Of a DNA stretch of 64,000 nucleotides, positions 32,780-41,550 are shown in pieces. The notes under the pieces were generated by a model that was not told where the DNA came from, did not search any database, and saw nothing but the letters and a program-made list of their open reading frames with translations. The translations under genes and the position numbers were made by a program. This DNA is from JAIOHN01 sp038258185 (GTDB lineage Bacteria; Chloroflexota; Anaerolineae; Aggregatilineales; Phototrophicaceae). The stretch covers positions 26,820 through 90,819 of the forward strand of contig JBBSQD010000001.1 in assembly GCA_038258185.1 (NCBI GenBank), given 5' to 3'. Position 1 is the stretch's first letter. Every line of letters starts with the position of its first letter.

Positions 32780-34789
32780 GTGAATAACAGACCTCCGCCC
32801 GACAACAACCAGAATAATAACAACTCCCCTTTTTCCAACAAGAACGCCCAGCGACTTTGGATCGTGATGGGTGTGGTGGTGGTGTTATTGTTCATTTTCA
32901 CCCTTGGAAGTCCCAACAACTTCCAGAGTAACAATCGTGTTTCCTTGAATGACCTGGCGCGGGACGTGCAGCGCGGTGCAGTTCAGGAACTCACGGTACG
33001 TGGTGGGCAAGACGTAGTCGTTACTTATCGGGATCGGACAACCGCGATTTATTATAAGGAACGCGAAACCGATCTTTTCGACAGCCTTCGCACATTTGGT
33101 GTGGACGAAGGTCAGCTTCAATCCATTACCTTTTCCGAGCAGCCCGGTGACAATACCAGTGGTATCCTCTTTCAGCTTCTGATTGCAGTGGTGCCGACGC
33201 TGGTGATTATCTGGTTATTGTGGCGTATGATGCGCTCGGTACGCACGGGGCAGGATCAGGCGATGAGCTTTGGTCGCAGTCGCGCGCGTGTGACTCGTGA
33301 TATGGAGCGTCCGCAGGTCACTTTTGCGGATGTGGCTGGTGCGGATGAGGCGAAAGAGGAACTGGCCGAAATTGTCGAGTTCCTGAAAGAGCCTGAGAAA
33401 TTTATTCGCCTGGGAGCCCGTATCCCGAAGGGCGTACTCATGATTGGCCCTCCCGGTACCGGTAAGACCCTGATGGCGCGTGCCGTGGCTGGTGAAGCCG
33501 GTGTGCCGTTCTTCAGCATTTCTGGTTCGGAATTTGTGGAAATGTTCGTTGGTGTCGGTGCCAGCCGTGTACGTGACCTCTTCGAGCGTTCCAAAGCAGA
33601 ATCACCGTCCATTATTTTCGTGGATGAAATCGACGCAGTCGGTCGCCATCGTGGCGCTGGACTGGGTGGTGGTCATGATGAGCGTGAACAGACCCTGAAC
33701 CAGATTCTGGTTGAGATGGATGGTTTTGAGACAGGCACCAATGTGATTGTTATCGCCGCCACCAACCGGCCAGACATCCTTGACCCGGCGCTGATGCGTC
33801 CTGGCCGTTTCGACCGTAAGGTCACGATGGATAACCCGGATGTTAAAGGTCGTATGGATATTCTGAAAGTCCATGCCAAGGGCAAGCCGCTTTCGGCAGA
33901 TGCCGACCTGCAATCAATTGCCAAAATCACCCCCGGTTTTTCGGGTGCTGATCTGGAAAATCTGGTCAACGAGGCCGCTATTCTGACCGCACGCCGTAAC
34001 AAGAAAACCATCGGTATGAGCGAGCTTCAGGAAAGTATGGAGCGCGTGATCATGGGGCCGGAGCGTAAATCTCGGGTCATAAGCGAGAAGGAAAAGCTCA
34101 AGCTGGCGTATCACGAAGCCGGCCATGCAGTGGTCGGTCATATGCTGAAGTACACCAGCCCGGTGCATAAGATCACTATTGTGTCGCGTGGTCGTGCGGG
34201 TGGTTATGTGCTGTCGGTGCCGGAAGATGATCAGGCATTGACCTCACGTGAGCAGATCGAAGACCAGATTGCTATGACACTGGCCGGACGTGCGGCTGAG
34301 GAAATCGTCTTCAGCCAGTTTACAACCGGTGCCAGCAGCGATCTGCAGAAGGCCACCAGTTGGGCACGCAGCATGGTGACTCAATTCGGTATGAGCGAAC
34401 TCCTGGGGCCGCGTACTTTCGGCAGCGGGTCAAGCTCACTGTTCCTGGGTCGTGAGATTGGTGAACAACGCGATTACAGTGAACATGCCGCGGAAATCAT
34501 TGATGACGAAGTCAAGCGGATTGTCAACACGGCCTATGATCGTGCGAAGGCGACCATTGATGAGCATCGTGACAAGCTGGACACGCTGGCTAAAGTGCTG
34601 ATGGAACAGGAAACGCTGGATCGTTCGACCTTTGAAGAAGTGATGAACGGTAATATCACCCCCAAAGGGACGAATGGCGATGATGATGCCGCTCCCAGTA
34701 GCCCACCCGGGCAGGGTGCAGCGAACCCACCGTCATCAGTACCTGGCTCACAGGGCAACATGGGGCCAGCACCGGCAATCGGTGACTGA
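32780..34789 (+). CDS. ftsH: ATP-dependent zinc metalloprotease FtsH
   Basis: A 669-residue membrane-anchored AAA+ protease that degrades damaged membrane and short-lived regulatory proteins. Two N-terminal membrane segments (IVMGVVVVLLFIFTL and LLIAVVPTLVIIWLLW) flank a periplasmic domain. Then come Walker A GPPGTGKT (about residue 222), Walker B IIFVDEIDAVG, the SRH (ATNRPDILDPALMRPGRFDR) and the zinc-protease motif HEAGH (about residue 444). The tail is Pro/Ser-rich. The GTG start at 32780 is set by GGAGAG upstream. An in-frame ATG 20 codons earlier has a Cys-rich lead that is not FtsH-like. A strong terminator follows. Confidence 0.95.
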   Translation: MNNRPPPDNNQNNNNSPFSNKNAQRLWIVMGVVVVLLFIFTLGSPNNFQSNNRVSLNDLARDVQRGAVQELTVRGGQDVVVTYRDRTTAIYYKERETDLFDSLRTFGVDEGQLQSITFSEQPGDNTSGILFQLLIAVVPTLVIIWLLWRMMRSVRTGQDQAMSFGRSRARVTRDMERPQVTFADVAGADEAKEELAEIVEFLKEPEKFIRLGARIPKGVLMIGPPGTGKTLMARAVAGEAGVPFFSISGSEFVEMFVGVGASRVRDLFERSKAESPSIIFVDEIDAVGRHRGAGLGGGHDEREQTLNQILVEMDGFETGTNVIVIAATNRPDILDPALMRPGRFDRKVTMDNPDVKGRMDILKVHAKGKPLSADADLQSIAKITPGFSGADLENLVNEAAILTARRNKKTIGMSELQESMERVIMGPERKSRVISEKEKLKLAYHEAGHAVVGHMLKYTSPVHKITIVSRGRAGGYVLSVPEDDQALTSREQIEDQIAMTLAGRAAEEIVFSQFTTGASSDLQKATSWARSMVTQFGMSELLGPRTFGSGSSSLFLGREIGEQRDYSEHAAEIIDDEVKRIVNTAYDRAKATIDEHRDKLDTLAKVLMEQETLDRSTFEEVMNGNITPKGTNGDDDAAPSSPPGQGAANPPSSVPGSQGNMGPAPAIGD

Positions 34790-34810
34790 GTAATTCAGAA
34801 TTAAAAGCAA

Positions 34811-34841
34811 AACAGGGACACAATCGTGTCCCTGTTTTTTT
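34811..34841 (+). terminator. Rho-independent terminator after ftsH
   Basis: AACAGGGACAC (34811-34821) pairs with GTGTCCCTGTT (34826-34836) around a 4-base loop and runs into a T tract. It lies 22 bp past the ftsH stop. Confidence 0.93.
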
Positions 34842-34892
34842 GTCAAAATTTAGGGTACTGACTTAAAAATCCATTTGAAAAGGGGTGTTTCT

Positions 34893-34965
34893 GGCGGACG
34901 AGGCGGGCCTCGTCCCTACAAAATCAATGGTTTTACGGTAGGGACAATGCCTGCATTGTCCGTTT
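34893..34965. repeat. nested inverted-repeat (REP-like) element
   Basis: Two short palindromes, GGACGAGGC-GG-GCCTCGTCC (34896-34915) and GGACAATGC-CT-GCATTGTCC (34942-34961), have the same arm plan. They are joined by CCCTAC (34914-34919) and GTAGGG (34938-34943), which are themselves inverted, so the whole 70-bp unit is an inverted repeat of hairpins around an AT-rich core. It lies in the gap after the ftsH terminator and resembles short REP- or MITE-like units that multiply in genomes. Only one copy is seen here. Confidence 0.6.
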
Positions 34966-34996
34966 ACCACCCTAATCCTGAATTCTCAAACGGCGT

Positions 34997-35389
34997 CTAA
35001 GAATTCTGTGCGATGCGCATGCCTTGCAAAAAGTCCCGGGCGATCTCCAGCGAAGGCATAAAATGCACCTGGGGTTCTTTAAGGTTGCTGATGTAGAGAT
35101 GCCTGGCCATCATCAGGATGGTCGGCGCATAGGCCGCATCGCCAACGGCAATCATCAGACCGGAAGCGCTGTCAGGGGTTTCTGATTTGTACAAACGCAT
35201 GGGGGTAAATGTCGGAACAGAAGCCGCTGAAGTGAAATCAATGATATAGTCGACCGAGTGATTCACGCTGTCAAGCGCCTGTTCAAGATCATCAAAATGT
35301 GCAGACATATCTCCCCATGACCAGCACCCCGTAAAAATCCAACGCAATACTGTTTTTTCTGTGTTATCCCATTCCAGTTGGATACTCAT
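34997..35389 (-). CDS. hypothetical protein, possibly SpoIIAA/STAS-like
   Basis: A 130-residue soluble protein with alternating strands and helices (LRWIFTGCWSWGDMSAHFDDLEQAL, VDYIIDFTSAASVPTF, GLMIAVGDAAYAPTILMMARHL, VHFMPSLEIARDFLQGM). The pattern suits the SpoIIAA-like or STAS fold, small domains used as regulatory switches or lipid-binding modules, but no active-site Ser is evident. It stands alone on the minus strand between the repeat element and cpaF. The assignment rests on fold pattern only. Confidence 0.55.
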   Translation of the reverse strand: MSIQLEWDNTEKTVLRWIFTGCWSWGDMSAHFDDLEQALDSVNHSVDYIIDFTSAASVPTFTPMRLYKSETPDSASGLMIAVGDAAYAPTILMMARHLYISNLKEPQVHFMPSLEIARDFLQGMRIAQNS

Positions 35390-35494
35390 GGTAATCAGTT
35401 TATTCCATTGTGTGTTGAAAATAATGCGGGATGCTCATGCGAGACATCCCATTAATCATCCAGTAAATGTCGCCGGGGGCAATTAGCCAGCAGG

Positions 35495-37024
35495 TTAGCT
35501 GTTGAATTTGCCGCCGCCGAAGGTTTTGGCTGATAGTGAAAAACCATACTGCTTGAACTGGTCGCCAAATTTAGGCCGGAAACCGGTGCCTTCCAGAGCA
35601 CCGCCACCTTCATGCGAGTAACCCATCCCTGCATGACCGGGGGTGCGGTAGACAAACAAGTCCTGTAAGGTGACGTTCTCACCTTCCATACCCTGCAACT
35701 CAGTGACCTGCACCACTTTACGGCTGCCATCTTTCAGGCGGCTCTGCTGAACGAACATATGCACCGCGCTGGCGATCTGCTGACGGATGACCATCACCGG
35801 TAAATCCATGCCAGCCATCATACACAGTGTTTCCAGACGGGCGACTGCATCACGCGGGCTGTTGGAGTGGACGGTGGTCAGTGAGCCATCATGGCCGGTG
35901 TTCATCGCCTGGAGCATATCCAGCGCTTCGCCGGAACGACACTCACCGATGACCAGACGATCAGGACGCATACGCAGCGTACCTTTGACCAGATCACGAA
36001 TTTCCAGCTTGCCTTCTTCTTCAGTGCCGGGAAGCGCCGGGGCAGTTTCCAGACGGACGACATGCCGCTGCGCCAGGTTCAGTTCCGCCGAGTCTTCGAC
36101 AGTGATAATACGCTCATCTTCAGGAATGAACGAGCTTAACACATTGAGCAGGGTGGTTTTACCAGAACCGGTACCACCCGAAACGACGATGTTCAAACGG
36201 GAAACCACACAGGCTTCAAAGAACAGGCCGACGTCTTTTGTGAAGGAGCCGAACTTGACCAGATCATCAACCGTCAGGCGCTTTTCCGGGAATTTACGGA
36301 TGGTAATGGTGGTACCCTGTAATGCTGAAGGCTCGGTCACGATATGGACACGAGAGCCATCTGGCAGACGGGCATCGACCATCGGATTGGAACGGTTGAT
36401 GGTACGCTGCAACGGGCGCACAATGCGCTGCGCCGTAAAATAGACATGATCCTCATCGTCGAAAACAATGGGTGTTTCGACCATCTTGCCTTTGTGCTCC
36501 GCAAAAACCACCTGCGGGCCATTGACCATAATTTCAGAATAGCTGCGATCTTCTACTAACGGCTGAATGGCGCCAAATCCCAGCAGATCGTCCAGCAGAC
36601 ATTCCGACAGTTCAACCATCTCGTTAGACGCTAAAGACACACCCATTTTCGTCAGGATGGTCTGCAAACGGCCTACCAGAATATCCTGCTTGGCTTTGTC
36701 CCCACGGCTCCAGGTGTCGGCTTCATCCGGGAAAGCCAGCAGTTTGGTGCGCAGTTGTTTACGCAGTTGCGCCACACGCTGTGAGGTGCGGATTTTACGC
36801 GGCACCACATAACCCGTATCCAGCGTGACTTCTTCGCTCATACCCTGCGAGCTGATAGAGGGCGCGGCTGGTTGAGCAGCTTCGATCGGTTTCACAGTAG
36901 CAGGCGCGGCAGCCTTACCGGGGTCTTCTTCGTCAAAGCCGAGAAAAGCCGCATCGCGGGCAGACTGTTGGGCTGCATCACGTTTTTCCTGGTCTGTAAT
37001 TCTTTTGGACAAAAATGAAGACAT
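35495..37024 (-). CDS. cpaF: CpaF/TadA-type secretion ATPase
   Basis: A 509-residue ATPase of the type II/IV secretion superfamily. It has a disordered N-terminus (about 60 residues), a CpaF N-terminal domain (LLGFGAIQPLVEDRSYSEIMVNGP), and a RecA core with Walker A GGTGSGKTTLL (about residue 280), the Asp box (ERIITVEDSAELNL), Walker B-type RLVIGECRSGEALDML and the His box TTVHSNSPRDAVARLE. In Tad systems CpaF powers assembly of thin adhesive pili. Here no pilin, CpaB, CpaC, TadB or TadC gene is near, so the rest of the machine is elsewhere, or the protein serves another role. It is divergent from acpS. Confidence 0.85.
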   Translation of the reverse strand: MSSFLSKRITDQEKRDAAQQSARDAAFLGFDEEDPGKAAAPATVKPIEAAQPAAPSISSQGMSEEVTLDTGYVVPRKIRTSQRVAQLRKQLRTKLLAFPDEADTWSRGDKAKQDILVGRLQTILTKMGVSLASNEMVELSECLLDDLLGFGAIQPLVEDRSYSEIMVNGPQVVFAEHKGKMVETPIVFDDEDHVYFTAQRIVRPLQRTINRSNPMVDARLPDGSRVHIVTEPSALQGTTITIRKFPEKRLTVDDLVKFGSFTKDVGLFFEACVVSRLNIVVSGGTGSGKTTLLNVLSSFIPEDERIITVEDSAELNLAQRHVVRLETAPALPGTEEEGKLEIRDLVKGTLRMRPDRLVIGECRSGEALDMLQAMNTGHDGSLTTVHSNSPRDAVARLETLCMMAGMDLPVMVIRQQIASAVHMFVQQSRLKDGSRKVVQVTELQGMEGENVTLQDLFVYRTPGHAGMGYSHEGGGALEGTGFRPKFGDQFKQYGFSLSAKTFGGGKFNS

Positions 37025-37164
37025 TTTCGATTCGCCTTTAGACTCTACACTGTACTTATTTCAGTGTAAGGGCAGAATCACAAGTAATCAACAAGTTTCC
37101 GTTAATTTTTCGACAATTTTCACAAATCGCCGACAAACGAATTTTTTGTTAAAGTTTCAGTTCA

Positions 37165-37189
37165 TTTACGGTGATCATGACACCGTAAA
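37165..37189. promoter_or_regulatory. 9-bp dyad upstream of acpS
   Basis: TTTACGGTG (37165-37173) and CACCGTAAA (37181-37189) form a perfect 9-bp dyad with a 7-base spacer, 47 bp before the acpS start and between divergent genes. It could be an operator or a structured leader. Confidence 0.4.
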
Positions 37190-37235
37190 AACACAGGATA
37201 AAAATCCGGCTTGAGGATGATCAGAGAGGTGAAGC

Positions 37236-37598
37236 ATGCTGCGCTGTGGAATTGATATGATCGAAAATGAGCGGGTCGCACGGGGAATTGAACGCCTGGG
37301 TGAACGCTTTCTGAATCGCTTTTTCACAGCCGGTGAGCGCGAGGACTGTGACGATAAGCCGCATCGGCTGGCGGCACGGCTGGCGGCAAAAGAGGCAGTT
37401 GCCAAAGCATTAGGCACGGGCATCGGGGATGTGGGCTGGAAGGATATCGAGATTCGCTGCAATAATCCACGCAAAAGACCGGTGCTGCTGCTGCATGGCC
37501 CGGCGGCAGAGCTTTCACAGGAGATGGGCCTTACCGAATGGGATGTCAGCCTGACCCATACCGAGGTGTATGCCTCAGCAGTTGCGGTGGCGCATTAG
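37236..37598 (+). CDS. acpS: holo-[acyl-carrier-protein] synthase
   Basis: A 120-residue AcpS that transfers 4'-phosphopantetheine from CoA to apo-ACP, activating fatty-acid synthesis. The N-terminal GIDMIENERV carries the metal-binding Asp. RLAARLAAKEAVAKALGTG carries the second acidic ligand and Lys of the CoA site, and VSLTHTEVYASAVAVA is the conserved C-terminal strand. The trimeric enzyme acts in the cytosol. A dyad precedes the gene and a terminator follows it. Confidence 0.92.
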   Translation: MLRCGIDMIENERVARGIERLGERFLNRFFTAGEREDCDDKPHRLAARLAAKEAVAKALGTGIGDVGWKDIEIRCNNPRKRPVLLLHGPAAELSQEMGLTEWDVSLTHTEVYASAVAVAH

Positions 37599-37612
37599 CC
37601 TGTTAAAAGAAG

Positions 37613-37640
37613 CCGCCTCCAGCTTACGGGCTGGAGGCGG
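37613..37640. terminator. bidirectional terminator between acpS and tkt
   Basis: CCGCCTCCAGC (37613-37623) pairs with GCTGGAGGCGG (37630-37640) around a 6-base loop, between converging genes. There is no long T run. Confidence 0.65.
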
Positions 37641-37654
37641 TGCTTAAACTTGAT

Positions 37655-39643
37655 TTAGATCAGGCTTTTGGCCGCGTTGATGACTGCCTCAGCCGTAATG
37701 CCCAGTTCTTCATAGACTTTTTCGTAGGGGGCGCTGGCACCAAAGCGCTCGATACTGATGCAGATGCCATCGGTGCCGACATATTTATGCCAGCCCTGCG
37801 CTACCCCTGCTTCCACACTTACACGGGCGGTGACACGCTTCGGTAGCACACTTTCTTTATACTCCGCGTCCTGCGCGTCGAACACTTCCCATGAGGGGAT
37901 CGACACAACCCGCGCCTTAATCCCCGCCTGCATCAGGCTTTGATAGGCTTCACGGGCGATTTGCAACTCGCTGCCGGTGGACATCAGAATCACCTGTGGC
38001 GTACCTTCGCTGTCATCGACGATGTAGCCGCCGTGCAGCGCATTTTCCTGAATGCTTTCGCCATTTTCCATGATCGGCAGATCCTGCCGCGAGAATGCCA
38101 TCGCTACTGGGCCTTCCGCCATCATCGCCAGACGCCATGCCGCTGCCGTTTCATTGGCATCCGCCGGACGGATAAAGGTCAGATTCGGGATTGCTCGCAG
38201 TGCCGCAAAATGCTCAATCGGCTGATGTGTCGGGCCATCTTCACCGAGGCCGATGCTGTCATGTGTAAAGACATACACTGTTGGGATATTCATCAGCGCA
38301 CCCAGGCGCATCGACGGACGCATGTAGTCGCTGAAGGTGAGGAAGGTCGCGCTGTAAGGCTTGATGATGCCGCCGTGTACCGCCAACCCATTCACAATCG
38401 CGCCCATCGCATGTTCACGCACCCCAAAGCGAATGTTGCGCTCGGTTACATCACTCTGGCCGGTATTGCCAAAACCCTTGATGAGTGTCTTCGTGCTGCC
38501 AGCCAGATCAGCATCGCCACCGATCATGGTCGGGATATGCTGGGCGATGGCATTTAACACTTCACCGGACGTATTACGCGTCGCGGCGGCTTTGCCCGGT
38601 TCATAAATGGCGATATCCGCGTCCCAGCCAGCGGGCAATTCACCGCTCATGGCCTGATCCCACTCGGCGGCCAGATCAGGGAATTGCGCCTGCCACGCAT
38701 CAAAGCGTTTTTGCCAGTTCTGCTCATAGGTCGCACCGCGCTCAACCGCTTCGCGGAAATGTTCCAGCGCTTCACCGGGGACGTAGAAATCCTCCTGCGG
38801 CCAGCCGTAAAATTCTTTGGTCAGCTTGACTTCATCCGGGCCAAGGGGTGAACCATGCGCCTTGCTGCTATCAGCTTTATTCGGGCTGCCGTAACCGATA
38901 ATCGACCGAATCGAAATCAGCGTCGGTTTGTCGGTGACGCTTTTGGCTTCCTCAATGGCGGCGTTAATCGCCGTGAGATCATTGCCATCTTCGACCACCA
39001 GCGTATGCCAGCCATAAGCCCGGAAACGCGCAGGGACATCCTCGGTAAAGGTCATGTCCGCGCTGCCATCCAGCGTGATTTTGTTGGCGTCATACAGATA
39101 GACGAGCTTGCCCAGCCCCCAGTGTCCGGCCAGTGAGGCCGCTTCCTGGCACACGCCCTCCATAATATCGCCATCACTCACCAGCGCGAAGGTGTAATGA
39201 TCGACAATCTCATGGCCGGGGCGATTGAAGTAATTCGCCAGAAACGCCTCAGCCAGCGCAAAGCCGACTGCGTTGCTGGCACCCTGCCCCAGCGGGCCGG
39301 TGGTGGTTTCAACCCCCGGCGTGTGATGAAATTCCGGATGGCCGGGGGTTTTGCTGTCCCACTGGCGGAAATTTTTGATCTCGTCCAGCGACAGATCATA
39401 GCCGGTTAAATACAGCAGCGCATAAATCAGCATGGAGCCATGCCCGGCGCTGAGAATAAAACGGTCACGGTTGGCCCAATGGGGATTATGTGGGTTGTAA
39501 CGCATGTGGTGCGTCCACAGGGCATAGGCCATCGGTGCCGCGCCCATCGGTAAACCGGGGTGGCCGCTGTTGGCTTTCTGCACGGCGTCAATCGCTAAGG
39601 TGCGAATGCTGTTAATGGCTAAAGTATCTAAATCTGTACTCAA
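37655..39643 (-). CDS. tkt: transketolase
   Basis: A 662-residue thiamine-diphosphate enzyme of the pentose phosphate pathway and Calvin-type carbon rearrangements, moving two-carbon units between sugar phosphates. Landmarks include the N-terminal NSGHPGLPMGAAPMAYALWTHHM, the ThDP/metal motif LVSDGDIMEGVCQEAASLAGH, the pyrimidine-domain block FGVREHAMGAIVNGLAVHGG, and VYVFTHDSIGLGEDGPTHQPIEH with the conserved His and acidic residues. Length and motifs are those of a complete bacterial enzyme. It stands alone, converging with acpS. Confidence 0.95.
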   Translation of the reverse strand: MSTDLDTLAINSIRTLAIDAVQKANSGHPGLPMGAAPMAYALWTHHMRYNPHNPHWANRDRFILSAGHGSMLIYALLYLTGYDLSLDEIKNFRQWDSKTPGHPEFHHTPGVETTTGPLGQGASNAVGFALAEAFLANYFNRPGHEIVDHYTFALVSDGDIMEGVCQEAASLAGHWGLGKLVYLYDANKITLDGSADMTFTEDVPARFRAYGWHTLVVEDGNDLTAINAAIEEAKSVTDKPTLISIRSIIGYGSPNKADSSKAHGSPLGPDEVKLTKEFYGWPQEDFYVPGEALEHFREAVERGATYEQNWQKRFDAWQAQFPDLAAEWDQAMSGELPAGWDADIAIYEPGKAAATRNTSGEVLNAIAQHIPTMIGGDADLAGSTKTLIKGFGNTGQSDVTERNIRFGVREHAMGAIVNGLAVHGGIIKPYSATFLTFSDYMRPSMRLGALMNIPTVYVFTHDSIGLGEDGPTHQPIEHFAALRAIPNLTFIRPADANETAAAWRLAMMAEGPVAMAFSRQDLPIMENGESIQENALHGGYIVDDSEGTPQVILMSTGSELQIAREAYQSLMQAGIKARVVSIPSWEVFDAQDAEYKESVLPKRVTARVSVEAGVAQGWHKYVGTDGICISIERFGASAPYEKVYEELGITAEAVINAAKSLI

Positions 39644-39802
39644 GATTTCCTCCCAGAAATTGCGCTAATCCAAGCCTCTCAATAGTACACCAAAATCATT
39701 AAGACTTCCGAAGAATGCAGCCGAATCGCATGCGCACTCAAAAGATGTCCTGAAGACAACACATTCTGCGCGCCTACCCCCCAATCTCTGGGGGATTCAA
39801 AA

Positions 39803-39849
39803 GTCAAATACAGGCATAATATTTGACCAGATAACGTTATCCAGTCAAA
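39803..39849. promoter_or_regulatory. multi-half-site operator upstream of the tetR-ABC operon
   Basis: TTTGAC (39822-39827) and GTCAAA (39844-39849) flank the perfect 12-bp palindrome GATAACGTTATC (39830-39841), with a CA spacer on each side, giving a 28-bp dyad. A further half-site, GTCAAATA (39803-39810), is inverted against TATTTGAC (39820-39827). The position just ahead of the tetR ATG at 39874 suggests autoregulation. Confidence 0.6.
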
Positions 39850-39873
39850 AAGTTTGATTATGCAGGAGCATCT

Positions 39874-40584
39874 ATGCGAGCATCCCCCCATTCTGCTGGC
39901 AGCAACGATGTCATTGAACAACGTATTCTCGCGGCGGCATCCCGCTTTATCAGCCAGTTCGGCTTTGATAAAACCACGATGAATGATATTGCCCGCGAGG
40001 CGGGGGTGGCTAAAAGTACGATTTATTTACGCTATAAAACCAGAGATGCGCTGTTTGAGGCGCTGCTGTGGGCTGAAACACGACAGTTTATCACCGACTG
40101 GCTGAATGCGATTGAGGCTGACCCGGACGGTGGCACATTCAGCAATATCTATAAACATGCGCTTGTCCTGTTACGTGCCAGCCCGTTTATGGTTTCGCTG
40201 TTCGGGCGTGACCGGCGGGTGCTGGGGTCGTATCTCCAGAAATGGGAGAAACATGGCGTGATTGATCAGCGCCTGGAGATGGGGCGAGTATTCCTGAGAC
40301 AGTTACAGGCTGTCGGTGCGATCCGTCAGGATCTTGATATCGAAGTGGTCGCTTATGTGGTCAACAGTATGCAGTATGGCTTCCTCAAAATTAATGAGGT
40401 CATCCCTGCAGAGCAAACGCCACCAGTGGATGCGGTCAGTGAAGTGATGGTGGAAATGCTGGACGGTCTGCTGACCCCGCCGGATGGCGGCGACAGCGAA
40501 GCCGGTAAAGCTGTTGTCCAGCAGATGGTTATTCAGATGCGGGCGATGGTTGACCAGTTGGAAGCGCTGGGAACTAAAAAATAA
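39874..40584 (+). CDS. TetR-family transcriptional regulator
   Basis: A 236-residue regulator. Residues ~14-65 are the TetR helix-turn-helix: IEQRILAAASRFISQFGFDKTTMNDIAREAGVAKST, then YLRYKTRDALFEALL. The C-terminal helical domain binds an unknown ligand or dimerises. AGGAG lies upstream of the ATG at 39874. The gene is followed after 12 bp by an ABC ATPase and an ABC-2 permease, so it most likely represses this exporter through the dyads at 39803-39849 and is relieved by a transported or related compound. Confidence 0.87.
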   Translation: MRASPHSAGSNDVIEQRILAAASRFISQFGFDKTTMNDIAREAGVAKSTIYLRYKTRDALFEALLWAETRQFITDWLNAIEADPDGGTFSNIYKHALVLLRASPFMVSLFGRDRRVLGSYLQKWEKHGVIDQRLEMGRVFLRQLQAVGAIRQDLDIEVVAYVVNSMQYGFLKINEVIPAEQTPPVDAVSEVMVEMLDGLLTPPDGGDSEAGKAVVQQMVIQMRAMVDQLEALGTKK

Positions 40585-40596
40585 GGGGCAATAATA

Positions 40597-41550
40597 ATGG
40601 CAACAGCGGTTATTCAAACCGATCAGTTAAGCAAAGTCTACCAGACACGCGCGAAAGAAATTCGTGCCCTGGACAAGCTGAATCTTACGGTCAATGAAGG
40701 GGAAATTTTTGGTTATTTAGGCCCAAACGGCGCTGGTAAGACGACCACCATTCGCCTGCTGCTGGATATCATCCGGCCCACGGTCGGAAAAGCGCAGATG
40801 CTGGGCATGGATACCCAGGCGAAAAGCGTCGAGCTGCATCAGCACATTGGCTTTCTGCCCGGTGAACTGAACCTGTGGCGCGGTCTAACCGGTAAGCAGG
40901 TCATCGCGTATATCGGCCAGTTGCGCGGCGGCGTGGATATGACTTATGTCCACCAACTGGCGGAACAGCTCGAATTTGATATGAGCCTGCGCGTGCGGAC
41001 ATATTCCACGGGCAACAAGCGCAAGCTGGGGCTGATTATCGCCATGATGAGCAAGCCGCAACTGTTGATTCTGGACGAGCCGACCAGCGGTCTCGACCCG
41101 TTGATGCAGCAGACCTTTAATCAGTTGATGCGCGAAGTGCGTAACGAAGGGCGCACCGTGTTTCTGTCGTCGCATGTGCTCAGTGAAGTGCAGGCCATCT
41201 GTGACCGGGTCGCTATCCTGCGTAGCGGTCAGTTGAAAGCGGTGGAGCGCGTGACTGATCTGACGCATGCCAAGTTCCATTGGGTGACGCTGGGCTTTAA
41301 GGAGGCTGTGCCCACTATCAGCGAACTGACAGCCATTGAAGGCGTGAGTGATGTCACACTGGAAGATCACAGCCTGCGCTTAAGGCTGATTGGCGATTTT
41401 GCACCGCTGTTAAGTGCTGTACAACCGTATTACGTAGCGGACATGCGCGTTGAAGATCCGACTCTGGAAGAAATTTTCCTGGCATTTTATGGCAATAATG
41501 GCCCAGCAGACAATAGTGTGCTGCAAGTGGAAGGGGGGAAGGTATCATGA
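40597..41550 (+). CDS. ABC-2 type exporter ATP-binding protein
   Basis: A 317-residue ABC ATPase. Walker A is GPNGAGKTTTIRLLLD, the signature reads YSTGNKRKLGLI in place of LSGGQ (a variant seen in ABC-2 exporters), and Walker B with D-loop is LLILDEPTSGLDPLMQQ. The switch region is VFLSSHVLSEVQ. About 90 C-terminal residues form the extra domain of drug- and lantibiotic-type exporters. It should energise the permease encoded next, which overlaps it by four bases. Efflux of a toxic or signal compound under control of the upstream TetR is likely. Confidence 0.88.
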   Translation: MATAVIQTDQLSKVYQTRAKEIRALDKLNLTVNEGEIFGYLGPNGAGKTTTIRLLLDIIRPTVGKAQMLGMDTQAKSVELHQHIGFLPGELNLWRGLTGKQVIAYIGQLRGGVDMTYVHQLAEQLEFDMSLRVRTYSTGNKRKLGLIIAMMSKPQLLILDEPTSGLDPLMQQTFNQLMREVRNEGRTVFLSSHVLSEVQAICDRVAILRSGQLKAVERVTDLTHAKFHWVTLGFKEAVPTISELTAIEGVSDVTLEDHSLRLRLIGDFAPLLSAVQPYYVADMRVEDPTLEEIFLAFYGNNGPADNSVLQVEGGKVS

